Below are positions 27,270 to 36,059 of a stretch of DNA of 38,596 nt, one piece after another. How positions within the stretch are numbered: the first letter of the stretch is position 1; the number at the start of each line of letters is the position of its first letter. The notes under the pieces are model-generated. The model had not been told where the DNA came from and ran no database searches. It saw only the letters and a program-made list of their open reading frames with translations. The DNA is from Chloroflexota bacterium. GTDB lineage: Bacteria; Chloroflexota; Dehalococcoidia; Lucifugimonadales; UBA3495. Location of the stretch: the NCBI GenBank assembly GCA_009840175.1, contig VXOI01000007.1:30473-69068 (forward strand), read 5' to 3'. Position numbers and translations under genes: made by a program.

Positions 27270-29523
27270 TGGCAGCCTCCAGTGATTGAGTCCAGACTTC
27301 GCTGATGCGCTCCACTGGCAGGTCAATGGCGGGCGGGCCGCCGTTGGAGCCGTCGTTGGTAGCCTCGTCGCCGACGCGCAGCACCAGCCGGTCGCTGCCC
27401 GTGCGCCCCAGCCACAGCAGCGGCACCCCCCGAGAGCGGGCCAGGTCTGCCAGCTTCGGCAGATCTGCGGAATCCAGCGATATCACGATGCGGGACTGCT
27501 TCTCGCCGAACAGGGCGGCGTCCCAGCGAGCGGCGTCCAGAACGCCCCGGAACCCGACGCCTCCCAGGATGCAGGACTCGGCCACCGCCACCGCCAGCCC
27601 GCCGTCGGAGCAGTCGTGGGCCGAACGGATCAGACCGTCGGCGATGGCTTGTCGGCAGACTTCCTGCACTCGCCGCTCCAGGTCCAGGTCTATGCTGGGC
27701 TGCCCGGCGGTCAGCCCGTGCATCACCTGGAGATACTCGCTGCCCGCCAGGTCTTGCTCCGTGGCAGCATCCAGGCCAGGCCCCAGCAGCGCCACTGCCA
27801 GCCCCTCCGACGGGAAGCCTGCGCCGACGGTCTTCGTCGCATCCTCAATCAGGCCCAGCGCGCCGACCACCGGCGTCGGGTGTACGGCTTGCCCCTGCGT
27901 TTCGTTGAACAGGCTGACGTTGCCGCTGACCACCGGGGCATCGAACGTCTCGCTGGCCAGGGCCATGCCCCGGATGCACTCTTCCAGTTGATAGTAGATG
28001 TCGGGACGCAGCGGGTTGCCGAAGTTCAGGCAGTCGGTTAGCGCCAGCGGACGCGCCCCGGTGCAGGACAGATTGCGGCAGACCTCGGCCACCGCTATCT
28101 GCCCGCCCACGTAGGGGTCAAGAAAGCAGTGCCGCCCGTTGCCGTCCACCGCGACGGTGATGGCCTTGTCAGTGCCCTTCACCCGCAGCACCGCCGCGTC
28201 GCTGCCGCCCGGCCCGGCCACGGTATTGGTTTGAACCTGGTGGTCGTACTGCCGGTACACGGCGCGCTTGCTGGCGACGTTGGGCGACGCCAGCAGGCGC
28301 AGCAGCGTCTCCGCCGGGCCGCACTCAGGTAGCGGAATGTCGGCCAGCGGCATATCCCGTCGCACCAGGTCCTCCTCCGACGGCTGGCCCTCCAGCCGGT
28401 AGGCCGGAGCCTCGGACAGAGGCCGGATGGGCAGATGCGCCACTGGCTCTGACCCGTCGAATATCTGCGCTTCCGGCTCGGCGATAACCTGTCCGATTTC
28501 GCGGCATTCCACATCCCAGCGCTCGAACACGGCCTTGACCTCGGCCACCCGCTCCGGCAGGGTCACCAGCAGCATCCGCTCCTGCGACTCCGACAGCATC
28601 ACTTCGTAGGCGCTCATGCCCGTCTCGCGGCGGTGCACCTGCGACAGGTCTATGCGGACGCCGCGACCGGCCCGCGCCGCCGACTCGATGGACGCGCTGG
28701 TCAGCCCGGCGGCCCCCAGGTCCTGTATCGCCAGCACCGCGCCGGTGTCGAGGGCTTCCAGGCAGGCTTCAATGAGCACCTTTTCAAGGAACGGGTTGCC
28801 CACCTGCACCGTGGGCCGCAGTTCCGCTTCCTCTTCGAAGGTGCGCGATGCCAGCCCCGACGCGCCGTGGATGCCGTCGCGGCCCGTGTCGGCCCCGGCC
28901 AGTAGCAGCACGCTTCCCGGCACCCGCGCCGCCGCCGATGCCAGCCGCTCCGTCTCAATCAGCCCGACGCACATGGCGTTGACCAGCGGATTGTGGGAGT
29001 AGGACGGGTCGAAGTAGATTTCGCCGCCCACGTCGGGAACGCCGATACAGTTGCCGTACCACGAAATCCCGCGCACCACCCCGCCGAACAGGTGCTTGTT
29101 CACCGAGCCCTGCGCCGAATCTTCCAGCGGTCCGAACCGCAGCGAGTTCAGCAGCGCGATGGGCCGTGCCCCCATGGCCAGTATGTCCCGCACGATGCCG
29201 CCGACGCCGGTGGCCGCGCCCTGGAACGGCTCCACCGCCGAGGGGTGGTTGTGCGACTCCACCTTGAACACCACCGCCAGCCCGTCGCCAATGTCCACCG
29301 CTCCGGCGTTCTCGGCCCCGGTCTCCGACAGCACCACCGGCGAGGTGTGACTGAACATCCGCAGCAGGGGGCGCGAGTGCTTGTAGCCGCAATGCTCGCT
29401 CCACAGCGCGCCGAACATCCCCAGCTCCACGGCGTTAGGCTCGCGGCTGAGGCGCTCCACAATCAGGTCGTACTCGGCGCGGGTAAGGGCAATCTCGTCC
29501 AGAACTTCCTGGGAAACGGGCAT
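27262..29523 (-). CDS. purL: Phosphoribosylformylglycinamidine synthase subunit
   Basis: MFGALWSEHCGYKHSRPLL, FKVESHNHPSAVEPFQGAATGVGGIVRD, VNANSL-region and DCSDGGLAVAVAES motifs. Confidence 0.97.
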   Translation of the reverse strand: MPVSQEVLDEIALTRAEYDLIVERLSREPNAVELGMFGALWSEHCGYKHSRPLLRMFSHTSPVVLSETGAENAGAVDIGDGLAVVFKVESHNHPSAVEPFQGAATGVGGIVRDILAMGARPIALLNSLRFGPLEDSAQGSVNKHLFGGVVRGISWYGNCIGVPDVGGEIYFDPSYSHNPLVNAMCVGLIETERLASAAARVPGSVLLLAGADTGRDGIHGASGLASRTFEEEAELRPTVQVGNPFLEKVLIEACLEALDTGAVLAIQDLGAAGLTSASIESAARAGRGVRIDLSQVHRRETGMSAYEVMLSESQERMLLVTLPERVAEVKAVFERWDVECREIGQVIAEPEAQIFDGSEPVAHLPIRPLSEAPAYRLEGQPSEEDLVRRDMPLADIPLPECGPAETLLRLLASPNVASKRAVYRQYDHQVQTNTVAGPGGSDAAVLRVKGTDKAITVAVDGNGRHCFLDPYVGGQIAVAEVCRNLSCTGARPLALTDCLNFGNPLRPDIYYQLEECIRGMALASETFDAPVVSGNVSLFNETQGQAVHPTPVVGALGLIEDATKTVGAGFPSEGLAVALLGPGLDAATEQDLAGSEYLQVMHGLTAGQPSIDLDLERRVQEVCRQAIADGLIRSAHDCSDGGLAVAVAESCILGGVGFRGVLDAARWDAALFGEKQSRIVISLDSADLPKLADLARSRGVPLLWLGRTGSDRLVLRVGDEATNDGSNGGPPAIDLPVERISEVWTQSLEAASG

Positions 29524-29812
29524 GGTTCACCAGCCGGGCAGTGTGGGATTACCCCGCAATACTACCACTTGGGCTGCGGGAATGGGGAAGGTTTTTGCGC
29601 CGCACCAGAAGCCGAAGGCCTTGATCGAATCGAAGACTGTAAGCTAAGGATAAATTCATACAACCAGATAAAGAAGCGCAAATTAGGAGTCCGACTGTCT
29701 GGCGAATGAGCCCCTTGCTTGGGTAGGATATTTGCGCCTCATGCGCGACGCCCCGGAGAACTAAGGGGCGCCGTTGGCGCAGAACCATCCCCGATAATCG
29801 GAGGGACAGTCG

Positions 29813-30403
29813 TTGAACTCGACAGTGAACGGCGCCAGCTTATCCGCAGAAAGTGGGCCGGAGGTTAACATCGCGTTGCTGCGCGGGATAAACGTCGGCG
29901 GCAAGAACAAGCTGCCGATGAAAGACTTGGCCGCAATGTTCAGCGACGCGGGTTGCGACGACGTCAGGACATACATCCAGAGTGGGAACGTTTTGTTTCG
30001 CGTGGAGCCAACGCTGCAAGAAGAAATCCCGTACTTGGTAAGCGCCTCTATCCTGAGTCGTTTCGGCTATCGGATTCCGGTAGTCACCCGCACTGCTCGG
30101 GAACTTCAGGCAATTGTGCAGGCCAGCCCATTCATAGGACACACCACCGAGCCGGACAAACTCCATGTCGCCTTCCTGTCGGAAACTCCTGACCCGGCAA
30201 AGGTTGAAGCGCTTGACGCCAATCGTTCTGCCCCTGACGAGTTCGCGGTGCTGGGCCGTGAGATATATCTCTACTGTCCCAACGGGCTCGCCCGCACCAG
30301 GCTCACCAACAGCTACTTCGACTCCACCCTTTCCACCAACAGCACCATGCGAAACTGGAAGACGACGCTGAAACTTCTCGACATGGTCTCATCAGACTGG
30401 TGA
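29813..30403 (+). CDS. DUF1697 family protein
   Basis: VNIALLRGINVGGKNKLPMKDLAAMFSDAGCDDVRTYIQSGNVLFR. Confidence 0.9.
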   Translation: MNSTVNGASLSAESGPEVNIALLRGINVGGKNKLPMKDLAAMFSDAGCDDVRTYIQSGNVLFRVEPTLQEEIPYLVSASILSRFGYRIPVVTRTARELQAIVQASPFIGHTTEPDKLHVAFLSETPDPAKVEALDANRSAPDEFAVLGREIYLYCPNGLARTRLTNSYFDSTLSTNSTMRNWKTTLKLLDMVSSDW

Positions 30404-30438
30404 CATACGGACTGAGACAATGGCAGGGTTAGACCGTT

Positions 30439-31662
30439 CTATTTCTCCCCCATTTCAAGAAGGTCACACGGCATAATCCGTCCCTCGTCCACCCGGAAGT
30501 AGGCCGCCGACGCTCCGAAGTAGTCCGAAACCTGCTCCACGTCGGTAGTCGTTATCATCACTTGCGGGTAGTCCGCCGTCTTCTCCAGCACCCGGCGGCG
30601 CCGGTCGGCGTCCATCTCCGACAGGGCGTCATCCAGTAGCAGCAGGGGCCGTGTGCCTCGCACCGCCGACAGCGTTTCCGCTTCGGCCAGCCGCAGCGCC
30701 AGCGCCAGCGTCCGCGCCTGCCCGCGAGACGCGAAGGCCCCCATGTCCACGCCGTTGACGATGATGTCGAAGTCGTCGCGGTGTGGCCCCGCCGCCGTGG
30801 CCGCCGTAGCGCGCTCGCGTCCCGCCACCGCCTGCAACGCCTCGCGGTAGCTTCCCGTCATGCCGTCGGCTCCTGCGGACAAGGGAACGCTGGGCCGGTA
30901 ACGCAGTACCAGCGTCTCCCCGCCACCCAGGTCGCGGTGATGGCGGACGCAGGCGGGCGTCAGTATGTCCATCACCTCGTGCCGCCGCCAGGTCAGCCAT
31001 GCCCCTTCCCGCACCAGCTCATCGTCCCAGAACTCCATCTCGTCGGGTCTGGCCCGGCCTTCGCGTCGCATCCGCAGCAGGCGGTTGCGCTGCTGCAACA
31101 CCCGCTGGTAGCGCTGCAACCCCTGAAGGTACAACGGGTCGGCCTGCGATATGAGAATGTCGAGGAAGCGGCGTCGTGCCGAGGGCGGCCCCTGCACCAG
31201 CCCGATGTCCTGCACGCTGAACAGCACCGCATGGACCAGGCCCACCAGCGACGTGGCGGTGCGCCGCATCCGGTCCACCCGAATCTCCTTGTGTACCCGG
31301 TATCCCGGCCCGCTGGCCGCAGTGGAAGGGGAAGCGCGGTAGCCGACGATGACGCGGTGTCGTGCCACTGTTCCCTCTCCCAGGGGGAGAGGGTTAGGGT
31401 GAGGGCGTCCTTCAGGGTCGTCGTACTCCACCACCCCGTCCACCAGCGTCTGCCCACCCTCGCGGGCGGCGTCGAAGTTGACCAGTTCGCGCTCGTTCTC
31501 GGCGCGAAACGAGCGGGCGATGGCCAGCAGGTAGACCGCCTCAACCAGCGCCGTCTTGCCCTGCGCGTTCTGCCCGAAGTAGACCGAGACGCCCGGCGGC
31601 ACCTCCAGCTCCACCTCGGCCAGATTCCGGAAGTTGCTCAGACGAAGACGGGAGAGCCGCAC
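30439..31662 (-). CDS. recF: DNA replication/repair protein RecF
   Basis: MRLSRLRLSNFRNLAEVELEV, FGQNAQGKTALVEAVYLLA, RRRFLDILIS, ASRGQARTLALALRLAEAE, LLLDDALSEMDADRR. Confidence 0.95.
   Translation of the reverse strand: MRLSRLRLSNFRNLAEVELEVPPGVSVYFGQNAQGKTALVEAVYLLAIARSFRAENERELVNFDAAREGGQTLVDGVVEYDDPEGRPHPNPLPLGEGTVARHRVIVGYRASPSTAASGPGYRVHKEIRVDRMRRTATSLVGLVHAVLFSVQDIGLVQGPPSARRRFLDILISQADPLYLQGLQRYQRVLQQRNRLLRMRREGRARPDEMEFWDDELVREGAWLTWRRHEVMDILTPACVRHHRDLGGGETLVLRYRPSVPLSAGADGMTGSYREALQAVAGRERATAATAAGPHRDDFDIIVNGVDMGAFASRGQARTLALALRLAEAETLSAVRGTRPLLLLDDALSEMDADRRRRVLEKTADYPQVMITTTDVEQVSDYFGASAAYFRVDEGRIMPCDLLEMGEK
31371..31409. repeat. Family A palindromic repeat inserted in frame inside recF
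   Basis: ttccctctcccagggggagagggttagggtgagggcgtc encoding (G)[12 protein letters not shown]. Confidence 0.9.
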
Positions 31663-32097
31663 CTACTTCTGTTCCCGCAGTTCCTTTTCCTTGAGCTTCC
31701 ACTTGGTAAGCACGATGCCAGGGCCGAGAAGCATATTCGTTACTACGTCATCTTCTTCCTTTGCCTGCTCGCGCCGTTTCAGCAAAGCGGCAAGCAATTC
31801 TTGGGCCTCTTCGTCCCGTATTTCGTCCTGTTCCAGCTTCGTAAGCAGTTCTTCCCAGCGTTCTTGCAGCATAGGATTACCCGGTGGGCCAGCCCCTCTT
31901 CTCAGATTGGGTATACCTTCGAGTTTATATTCTTCCCAAAGGATTTCCATCCTCGTTTCCTGCGCCGTCAACCGACCTTGAAGGGAAAACAGGAAGCGGA
32001 ACCCCAGAGTAGCCAGCGTCAACACAACCAGGACAATGGCCGCAAGGACTGCGGATGCGAAGTTTACAATGCCTTGCGGTATATCCAAGAGTATCAT
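31663..32097 (-). CDS. Hypothetical single-TM protein
   Basis: IVNFASAVLAAIVLVVLTLATLGFRFLF then a charged helical region; immediately upstream of recF. Confidence 0.5.
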   Translation of the reverse strand: MILLDIPQGIVNFASAVLAAIVLVVLTLATLGFRFLFSLQGRLTAQETRMEILWEEYKLEGIPNLRRGAGPPGNPMLQERWEELLTKLEQDEIRDEEAQELLAALLKRREQAKEEDDVVTNMLLGPGIVLTKWKLKEKELREQK

Positions 32098-32114
32098 CAG
32101 AAATTCCTTTCCCT

Positions 32115-32933
32115 CTACTCCCCCTGCAACCTCCGTATCTGCGCCTCCAGCTCGGCGGCCTGGCCGGTGTCGCCAGCCGACAAGCGGAAGCAGCGGTCAA
32201 GGTAGAGCTTGGCCAGCTGGGAACTGCGTTCGGAGGTGTCCTGCGCCACGGCCAGCAGGTTGGATACCTGGAACTCCTCCGGCAGGTGGCGGGCCAGCGC
32301 TCTTATATCCTCGCCCGCCTCATCGGCAGCGGCGCGGTCCGAGCCCTCGACGGCAAAGCGGAGCTGCCCCAGCAGACGCGCCAGTTCGCTCAGCTTGTCG
32401 CCCTCGCTCATAAAGCTGAACAGCACGTCGTTGACGTTGAACGACGCATCCAGCAGCTCTTCCGGCTCTTCGAGGGACGGCTGGTCTTCGGTCAGCGCGG
32501 CGACTTCTCCGGCGGGCGCGGCGGACTTGCCGGCCGCAACGTAAAGCTCGCCGTAGCTGTTAACCGCTTCCGACACCGACTCCATCATCCGGGGCAGGTC
32601 GAAGGAGAACATATTGCCGCCGTACACCAGGTCGTCGCCCCGCTGCTGGCTCAGACGCTCCAGCACCTCATAGCCGTCCACCGGCTCCGGCACCGGAGGC
32701 ATGGCGAAGGCCGACAGGTCATTGAGCGGCAGCGCGCCAAGGTGCGACGCCAGGAAGGGCGGAACGTACTTGGTCAGATCGGCCTTGATGGGCAGCGTAA
32801 CTATGTAGCTGGCATAGACCTTGTCCGGTTCCGTGTCCACCTTGAAATATACCAGGGCGTGTCCCGAAGGGCTTCCGTGGTCGCCGCGGTCGAAATAAAG
32901 GTCCATCACTACACCGCCGTTCCTGAAGCCCAT
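32115..32933 (-). CDS. Hypothetical protein
   Basis: Long ORF with no recognised family; start uncertain (ORF track 33140; plausible 33023 or 32933). Confidence 0.6.
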   Translation of the reverse strand: MGFRNGGVVMDLYFDRGDHGSPSGHALVYFKVDTEPDKVYASYIVTLPIKADLTKYVPPFLASHLGALPLNDLSAFAMPPVPEPVDGYEVLERLSQQRGDDLVYGGNMFSFDLPRMMESVSEAVNSYGELYVAAGKSAAPAGEVAALTEDQPSLEEPEELLDASFNVNDVLFSFMSEGDKLSELARLLGQLRFAVEGSDRAAADEAGEDIRALARHLPEEFQVSNLLAVAQDTSERSSQLAKLYLDRCFRLSAGDTGQAAELEAQIRRLQGE

Positions 32934-33023
32934 CGAAGGGCCGATTGTGTCAAATGACTCATGGCCGCCACTATGCGGCAGCTTGCCGCAATTATAGCAT
33001 CGCCCATAATCGGAACTGCCCAT

Positions 33024-33079
33024 AATTCCCCCTCTCCATTGAGGGAGAGACCCTCCGACAAGCTCAGGAGGGGTGAGAG
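33024..33079. repeat. Variant family A repeat with an internal CCCTCCGACAAGCTCAGGAGGG hairpin
   Basis: attccccctctccattgagggagagaccctccgacaagctcaggaggggtgagagc. Confidence 0.7.
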
Positions 33080-33179
33080 CGATGTTGTTGTGCGCCGCCA
33101 GCGTTGACGGCATTGGGCAAAGAAAGTATGGTATATCCACTTGACGAGACTATGCACAATTGTAATGAAGGAGCGGGAA

Positions 33180-33605
33180 ATGCCCGATCCGGAAGTGAAG
33201 ATTTTCGACTACGACAAGATTGAAATCGGCGAGGAACTGGGCTCCTACGAGTACACCCTCACCCAGGAAATGCTGGACAACTTCCGGGCCTCCATAGACG
33301 ACCCGGATGCGGTGTTTCCTACCTTGGCGGTGAAGCACGACGCCACCGCCTTCGCCATGGTCTACGATGACCAGACCGGCGGCGTCAACGCGGGCAACGA
33401 GGTCGAGTTCTTCAACCCGCCCATCCCGGGCAAGAAGATTCTCGTCACCGGACGCATCGCCGACAAGTACCTGCGCCGCGACAAGCCCTACATGGTCATC
33501 GAGGCCACCGCCATAGACGAAGACGGGCGGCTGCTGGAAAAGCTCCGCACCTACCAGATGAAAAAGCCGGACGAGGTGGGCAAGAAATGGCATCCGCAAA
33601 CATAG
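33180..33605 (+). CDS. MaoC/FAS1-like dehydratase domain protein
   Basis: EIGEELGSYEYTLTQEMLDNFRASIDDPDAVFPTLAVKHDA...FFNPPIPGKKILVTGRIADKY; start refined to ATG 33180 with upstream GGAG. Confidence 0.8.
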   Translation: MPDPEVKIFDYDKIEIGEELGSYEYTLTQEMLDNFRASIDDPDAVFPTLAVKHDATAFAMVYDDQTGGVNAGNEVEFFNPPIPGKKILVTGRIADKYLRRDKPYMVIEATAIDEDGRLLEKLRTYQMKKPDEVGKKWHPQT

Positions 33606-34009
33606 CACCCGGTCAGCAGATTCCATCGGTCACCAAGGCCGTTACGCAGGACACCATCAACCGGTTCGAGGACTGCGGCATCCTGGACCGCCAGAACATC
33701 CACAACAACCCGGAACTGGCCCAGCAGCGCCTCGGCACCACCTACCCCATCGCCTCGGGCCGTATGTCCGTAGCCTTCGCCGCCGAGAGCCTGCGCCGCT
33801 TCTTCGGGCCGGAGGTCTTCAACCACACCGGCAGCGTCAACCTGAAGTTTCTGCGCCCGGTCAAGGGCGGCGATACCATCACCGTCACCGGCGAGGTCGC
33901 AGGCCAGGAACAAGCCGACGATGGCGCGCACGTTACCGTCAACCTTTACTGCGAGAACCAGAACGGCGACCGCACCGCGGTCGGTATAGGCACCGCGGTC
34001 ATCCGGTAG
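33587..34009 (+). CDS. MaoC family dehydratase
   Basis: TQDTINRFEDCGILDRQNIHNNPELAQQRLG...ASGRMSVAFAAESLRRFFG...LRPVKGGDTITVTGEV; overlaps preceding gene by 19 nt. Confidence 0.85.
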   Translation: MASANIAPGQQIPSVTKAVTQDTINRFEDCGILDRQNIHNNPELAQQRLGTTYPIASGRMSVAFAAESLRRFFGPEVFNHTGSVNLKFLRPVKGGDTITVTGEVAGQEQADDGAHVTVNLYCENQNGDRTAVGIGTAVIR

Positions 34010-34033
34010 CGCACCGCTTGCGAAGCCGGGCCA

Positions 34034-34486
34034 ATGCCGCAGTCCTACTGGCACCTGACAGGAAATCTCTGGGCATTGGCCCTGAGCACGGTCATTGCCC
34101 TGTTCTTGCCTGACTTCGGGCCGACAGAGAGAATGGACGGCGGGGTTGGCGTGGTGATACGGGCTACCATGGCTGTCCCGGTGGTGTTCTCTCTGATGTA
34201 CTGGACCGGGCGGCTGATAATCAATCTGACAGAAAAGCTAAAAAAGTGGTGGCTTATGAGCATAATTACGGCAGGCATCGAGCAAGGCATACGGGATGTA
34301 GCCGAGCGGCGAGCCAAAGACATGGCCAAAGATATAGCCAAGAATATGGCCGAAGATATAGCCAAGAATATGGCCAAAGACATGGTCGAGGCGGAGAGGG
34401 AAGAGGTCAAGCAGTTCATGCGAAGCAAGGGCGTTTCGGATGAGGACATTGACGCCTTTTTCCGCAGGGTATCCGATCAAGACTAG
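34034..34486 (+). CDS. Hypothetical membrane protein with a tandem-repeat helix
   Basis: Hydrophobic N-terminal segments; AKDMAKDIAKNMAEDIAKNMAKDM region. Confidence 0.55.
   Translation: MPQSYWHLTGNLWALALSTVIALFLPDFGPTERMDGGVGVVIRATMAVPVVFSLMYWTGRLIINLTEKLKKWWLMSIITAGIEQGIRDVAERRAKDMAKDIAKNMAEDIAKNMAKDMVEAEREEVKQFMRSKGVSDEDIDAFFRRVSDQD
34313..34384 (+). repeat. 12-bp coding tandem repeat (6 units)
   Basis: gccaaagacatg gccaaagatata gccaagaatatg gccgaagatata gccaagaatatg gccaaagacatg. Confidence 0.9.
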
Positions 34487-34516
34487 ACTACAACACGCGA
34501 CAAAGAAGAACGGCAG

Positions 34517-34906
34517 ATGACAACCACCACCGACTGGGTAAGCGAACTATTCGCTGACGCGCGTGAGCTATACGCCGACGCCCTGGAAATGCTCGCACAG
34601 AGCAGACTCCGTAATGCTGCGGAAAAGGCTTGGTGCGCCACCAAGAGGTCAACTGATGCCATGGTGTTGGCCCGGACCGGACGCGAACCGCAATCTGGAG
34701 GCGGGGCGCGGCGGGCATTGCTGAGAATGAGAAACGATGGCCCGGAATTTGTGGCCTTCCACGGTGAGTACAGCATCCGGTCGGAACTTCTGCACATCAA
34801 TTGCTTCTACGACGGCAATTGCGAGCCGGAGGCCGACATGACTGCCCTCATCCGCGCCACCGACTTATACATTCAGGACGCAATCAATCTGGCGGCGGCA
34901 GAGTAA
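34517..34906 (+). CDS. HEPN/PaREP1-like protein
   Basis: RELYADALEMLAQSRLRNAAEKAWCATKRSTDAMVLARTG...LLHINCFYDGNCEPE. Confidence 0.6.
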   Translation: MTTTTDWVSELFADARELYADALEMLAQSRLRNAAEKAWCATKRSTDAMVLARTGREPQSGGGARRALLRMRNDGPEFVAFHGEYSIRSELLHINCFYDGNCEPEADMTALIRATDLYIQDAINLAAAE

Positions 34907-34947
34907 CCGTCGTTGCGAATTCAACAAATCCAAGCGAGAGAAGAAAT

Positions 34948-35232
34948 ATGCCAGGCTCCGAACACGGCAAGGTCGAAGCGGAAATCGTATATTGTGTGGC
35001 TTGAGGCTACTTCCCGGTCGCCACGTGGCTGGCGATGGAGTTCTTCAAGTCCGACGCCCCGGGAGACATAGCCATCAAGATGACCCCCTCTGACCGGGGA
35101 CGCCTTGAGGTGTACCTCGACGGCGAGGTCATCTTCGACCGCAAGACCGACGGCGGCTTTCCCGACCTCGGCAAGGTCAACGAACTCAAGATGACCATAG
35201 CCGAGAAGCTCTTCGACCTCGAAGACGCCTAG
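34948..35232 (+). CDS. SelW/Rdx-family selenoprotein (in-frame TGA read as selenocysteine at 35002-35004)
   Basis: ATG 34948: MPGSEHGKVEAEIVYCVA-U-GYFPVATWLAMEFFKSDAPGDIAIKMTPSDRGRLEVYLDGEVIFDRKTDGGFPDLGKVNELKMTIAEKLFDLEDA; CxxU motif; no other in-frame stop; Rdx-like sequence on both sides of the TGA. Confidence 0.92.
35002..35036 (+). promoter_or_regulatory. Putative bacterial SECIS element
   Basis: UGA then hairpin UCGCCA-CGUGGC-UGGCGA (35018-35035, plus outer G-U); loop begins 20 nt after UGA and has G at loop position 2. Confidence 0.75.
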
Positions 35233-35275
35233 TCGGCAGCTCCGCCTACTTCCTCTCCGTGCGGAAGAGTCCGGT

Positions 35276-35313
35276 ATTCCCTCTCCCTCTGGGAGAGGGT
35301 TGGGGTGAGGGCG
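35276..35313. repeat. Family A palindromic repeat
   Basis: attccctctccctctgggagagggttggggtgagggcg. Confidence 0.88.
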
Positions 35314-35357
35314 GACTACGCGCAAAGTATCAACCCACTACCACCCGGAGGCCCATC

Positions 35358-36029
35358 TTGTCTGACCCTCAACACGTGGAAACCGTGCGGGCCGGTGCAG
35401 ACGCCATCGCTCGGTGGCGCGCCGGAAACCCCGACGGCGAGTTTGACCTGCGCGGCGCGGACCTGCGCGGCGTCAACCTGTCCAATGCCGACCTGACCGG
35501 CGCGGCGATGTCCCGCGCCAGCCTCAGCGATGCCGATCTGTCCCACGCCAACCTGGAGAAGTCCGACCTGGGCCGCGCCGCCCTGTCCGGCGCCAACCTG
35601 GTGGCGGCCAACCTGACCAACGTCAACCTCTTCTGGGCCGACCTCAAGGGCGCGAACCTGGAGGACGCGGTTGTTCGCCACTGCCGCATGAACCGGGTTA
35701 ACCTGATAGGCGCCCACCTGCACCGCACCGACTTCAGCCGGTCCAACATGATCGAGGCCGACCTGCGCAACGCCGACCTGACCGACGCCCTCTTTGTCTC
35801 CACCAACATGAACGGCGCCGACCTCTCACGGTGTAGCATGAAGGGCGCAGACTTCACCCGCGCCATGATCCGCGACTCCATGTGGATTGCCGCCAACATG
35901 ACCGGCGCAAACTTCGACCAGGCCAGCCTCCACCGCTCCGACTTCACCCTCGCCAAGTGGGACCACACCACCACCTTCCCCAAGGGCTTCGACCCGGAGG
36001 ACATCGAGTTCCTCGACGTGGGTGTCTAG
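35358..36029 (+). CDS. Pentapeptide repeat protein
   Basis: LRGADLRGVNLSNADLTGAAMSRASLSDADLSHANLEKSDL...; probable TTG start 35358 preceded by GGAGG; track start 35259 runs through a repeat. Confidence 0.92.
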   Translation: MSDPQHVETVRAGADAIARWRAGNPDGEFDLRGADLRGVNLSNADLTGAAMSRASLSDADLSHANLEKSDLGRAALSGANLVAANLTNVNLFWADLKGANLEDAVVRHCRMNRVNLIGAHLHRTDFSRSNMIEADLRNADLTDALFVSTNMNGADLSRCSMKGADFTRAMIRDSMWIAANMTGANFDQASLHRSDFTLAKWDHTTTFPKGFDPEDIEFLDVGV

Positions 36030-36059
36030 ACAGATGGCAACTGGAGACGCATAGCAGAT

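Noticed and set aside
30781-32205. 474-aa plus-strand ORF
   Set aside because: Antisense to recF and the downstream hypothetical gene; no domain signature.
34801-35004. 67-aa ORF ending YCVA*
   Set aside because: The N-terminal part overlaps the HEPN-like gene in another frame. Only the MPGSEHGK... segment is real, and its stop is the Sec codon.
35035-35232. Independent 65-aa CDS starting MEFFKSDAPG
   Set aside because: Its start is an internal Met of the selenoprotein; the upstream in-frame segment carries the conserved redox motif.
35259-35357. N-terminal extension of the pentapeptide protein (MRKSPVFPLPLGEGWGEGG...)
   Set aside because: Translates a family A repeat upstream of a TTG start with a good GGAGG site; not counted as a third intragenic insertion.
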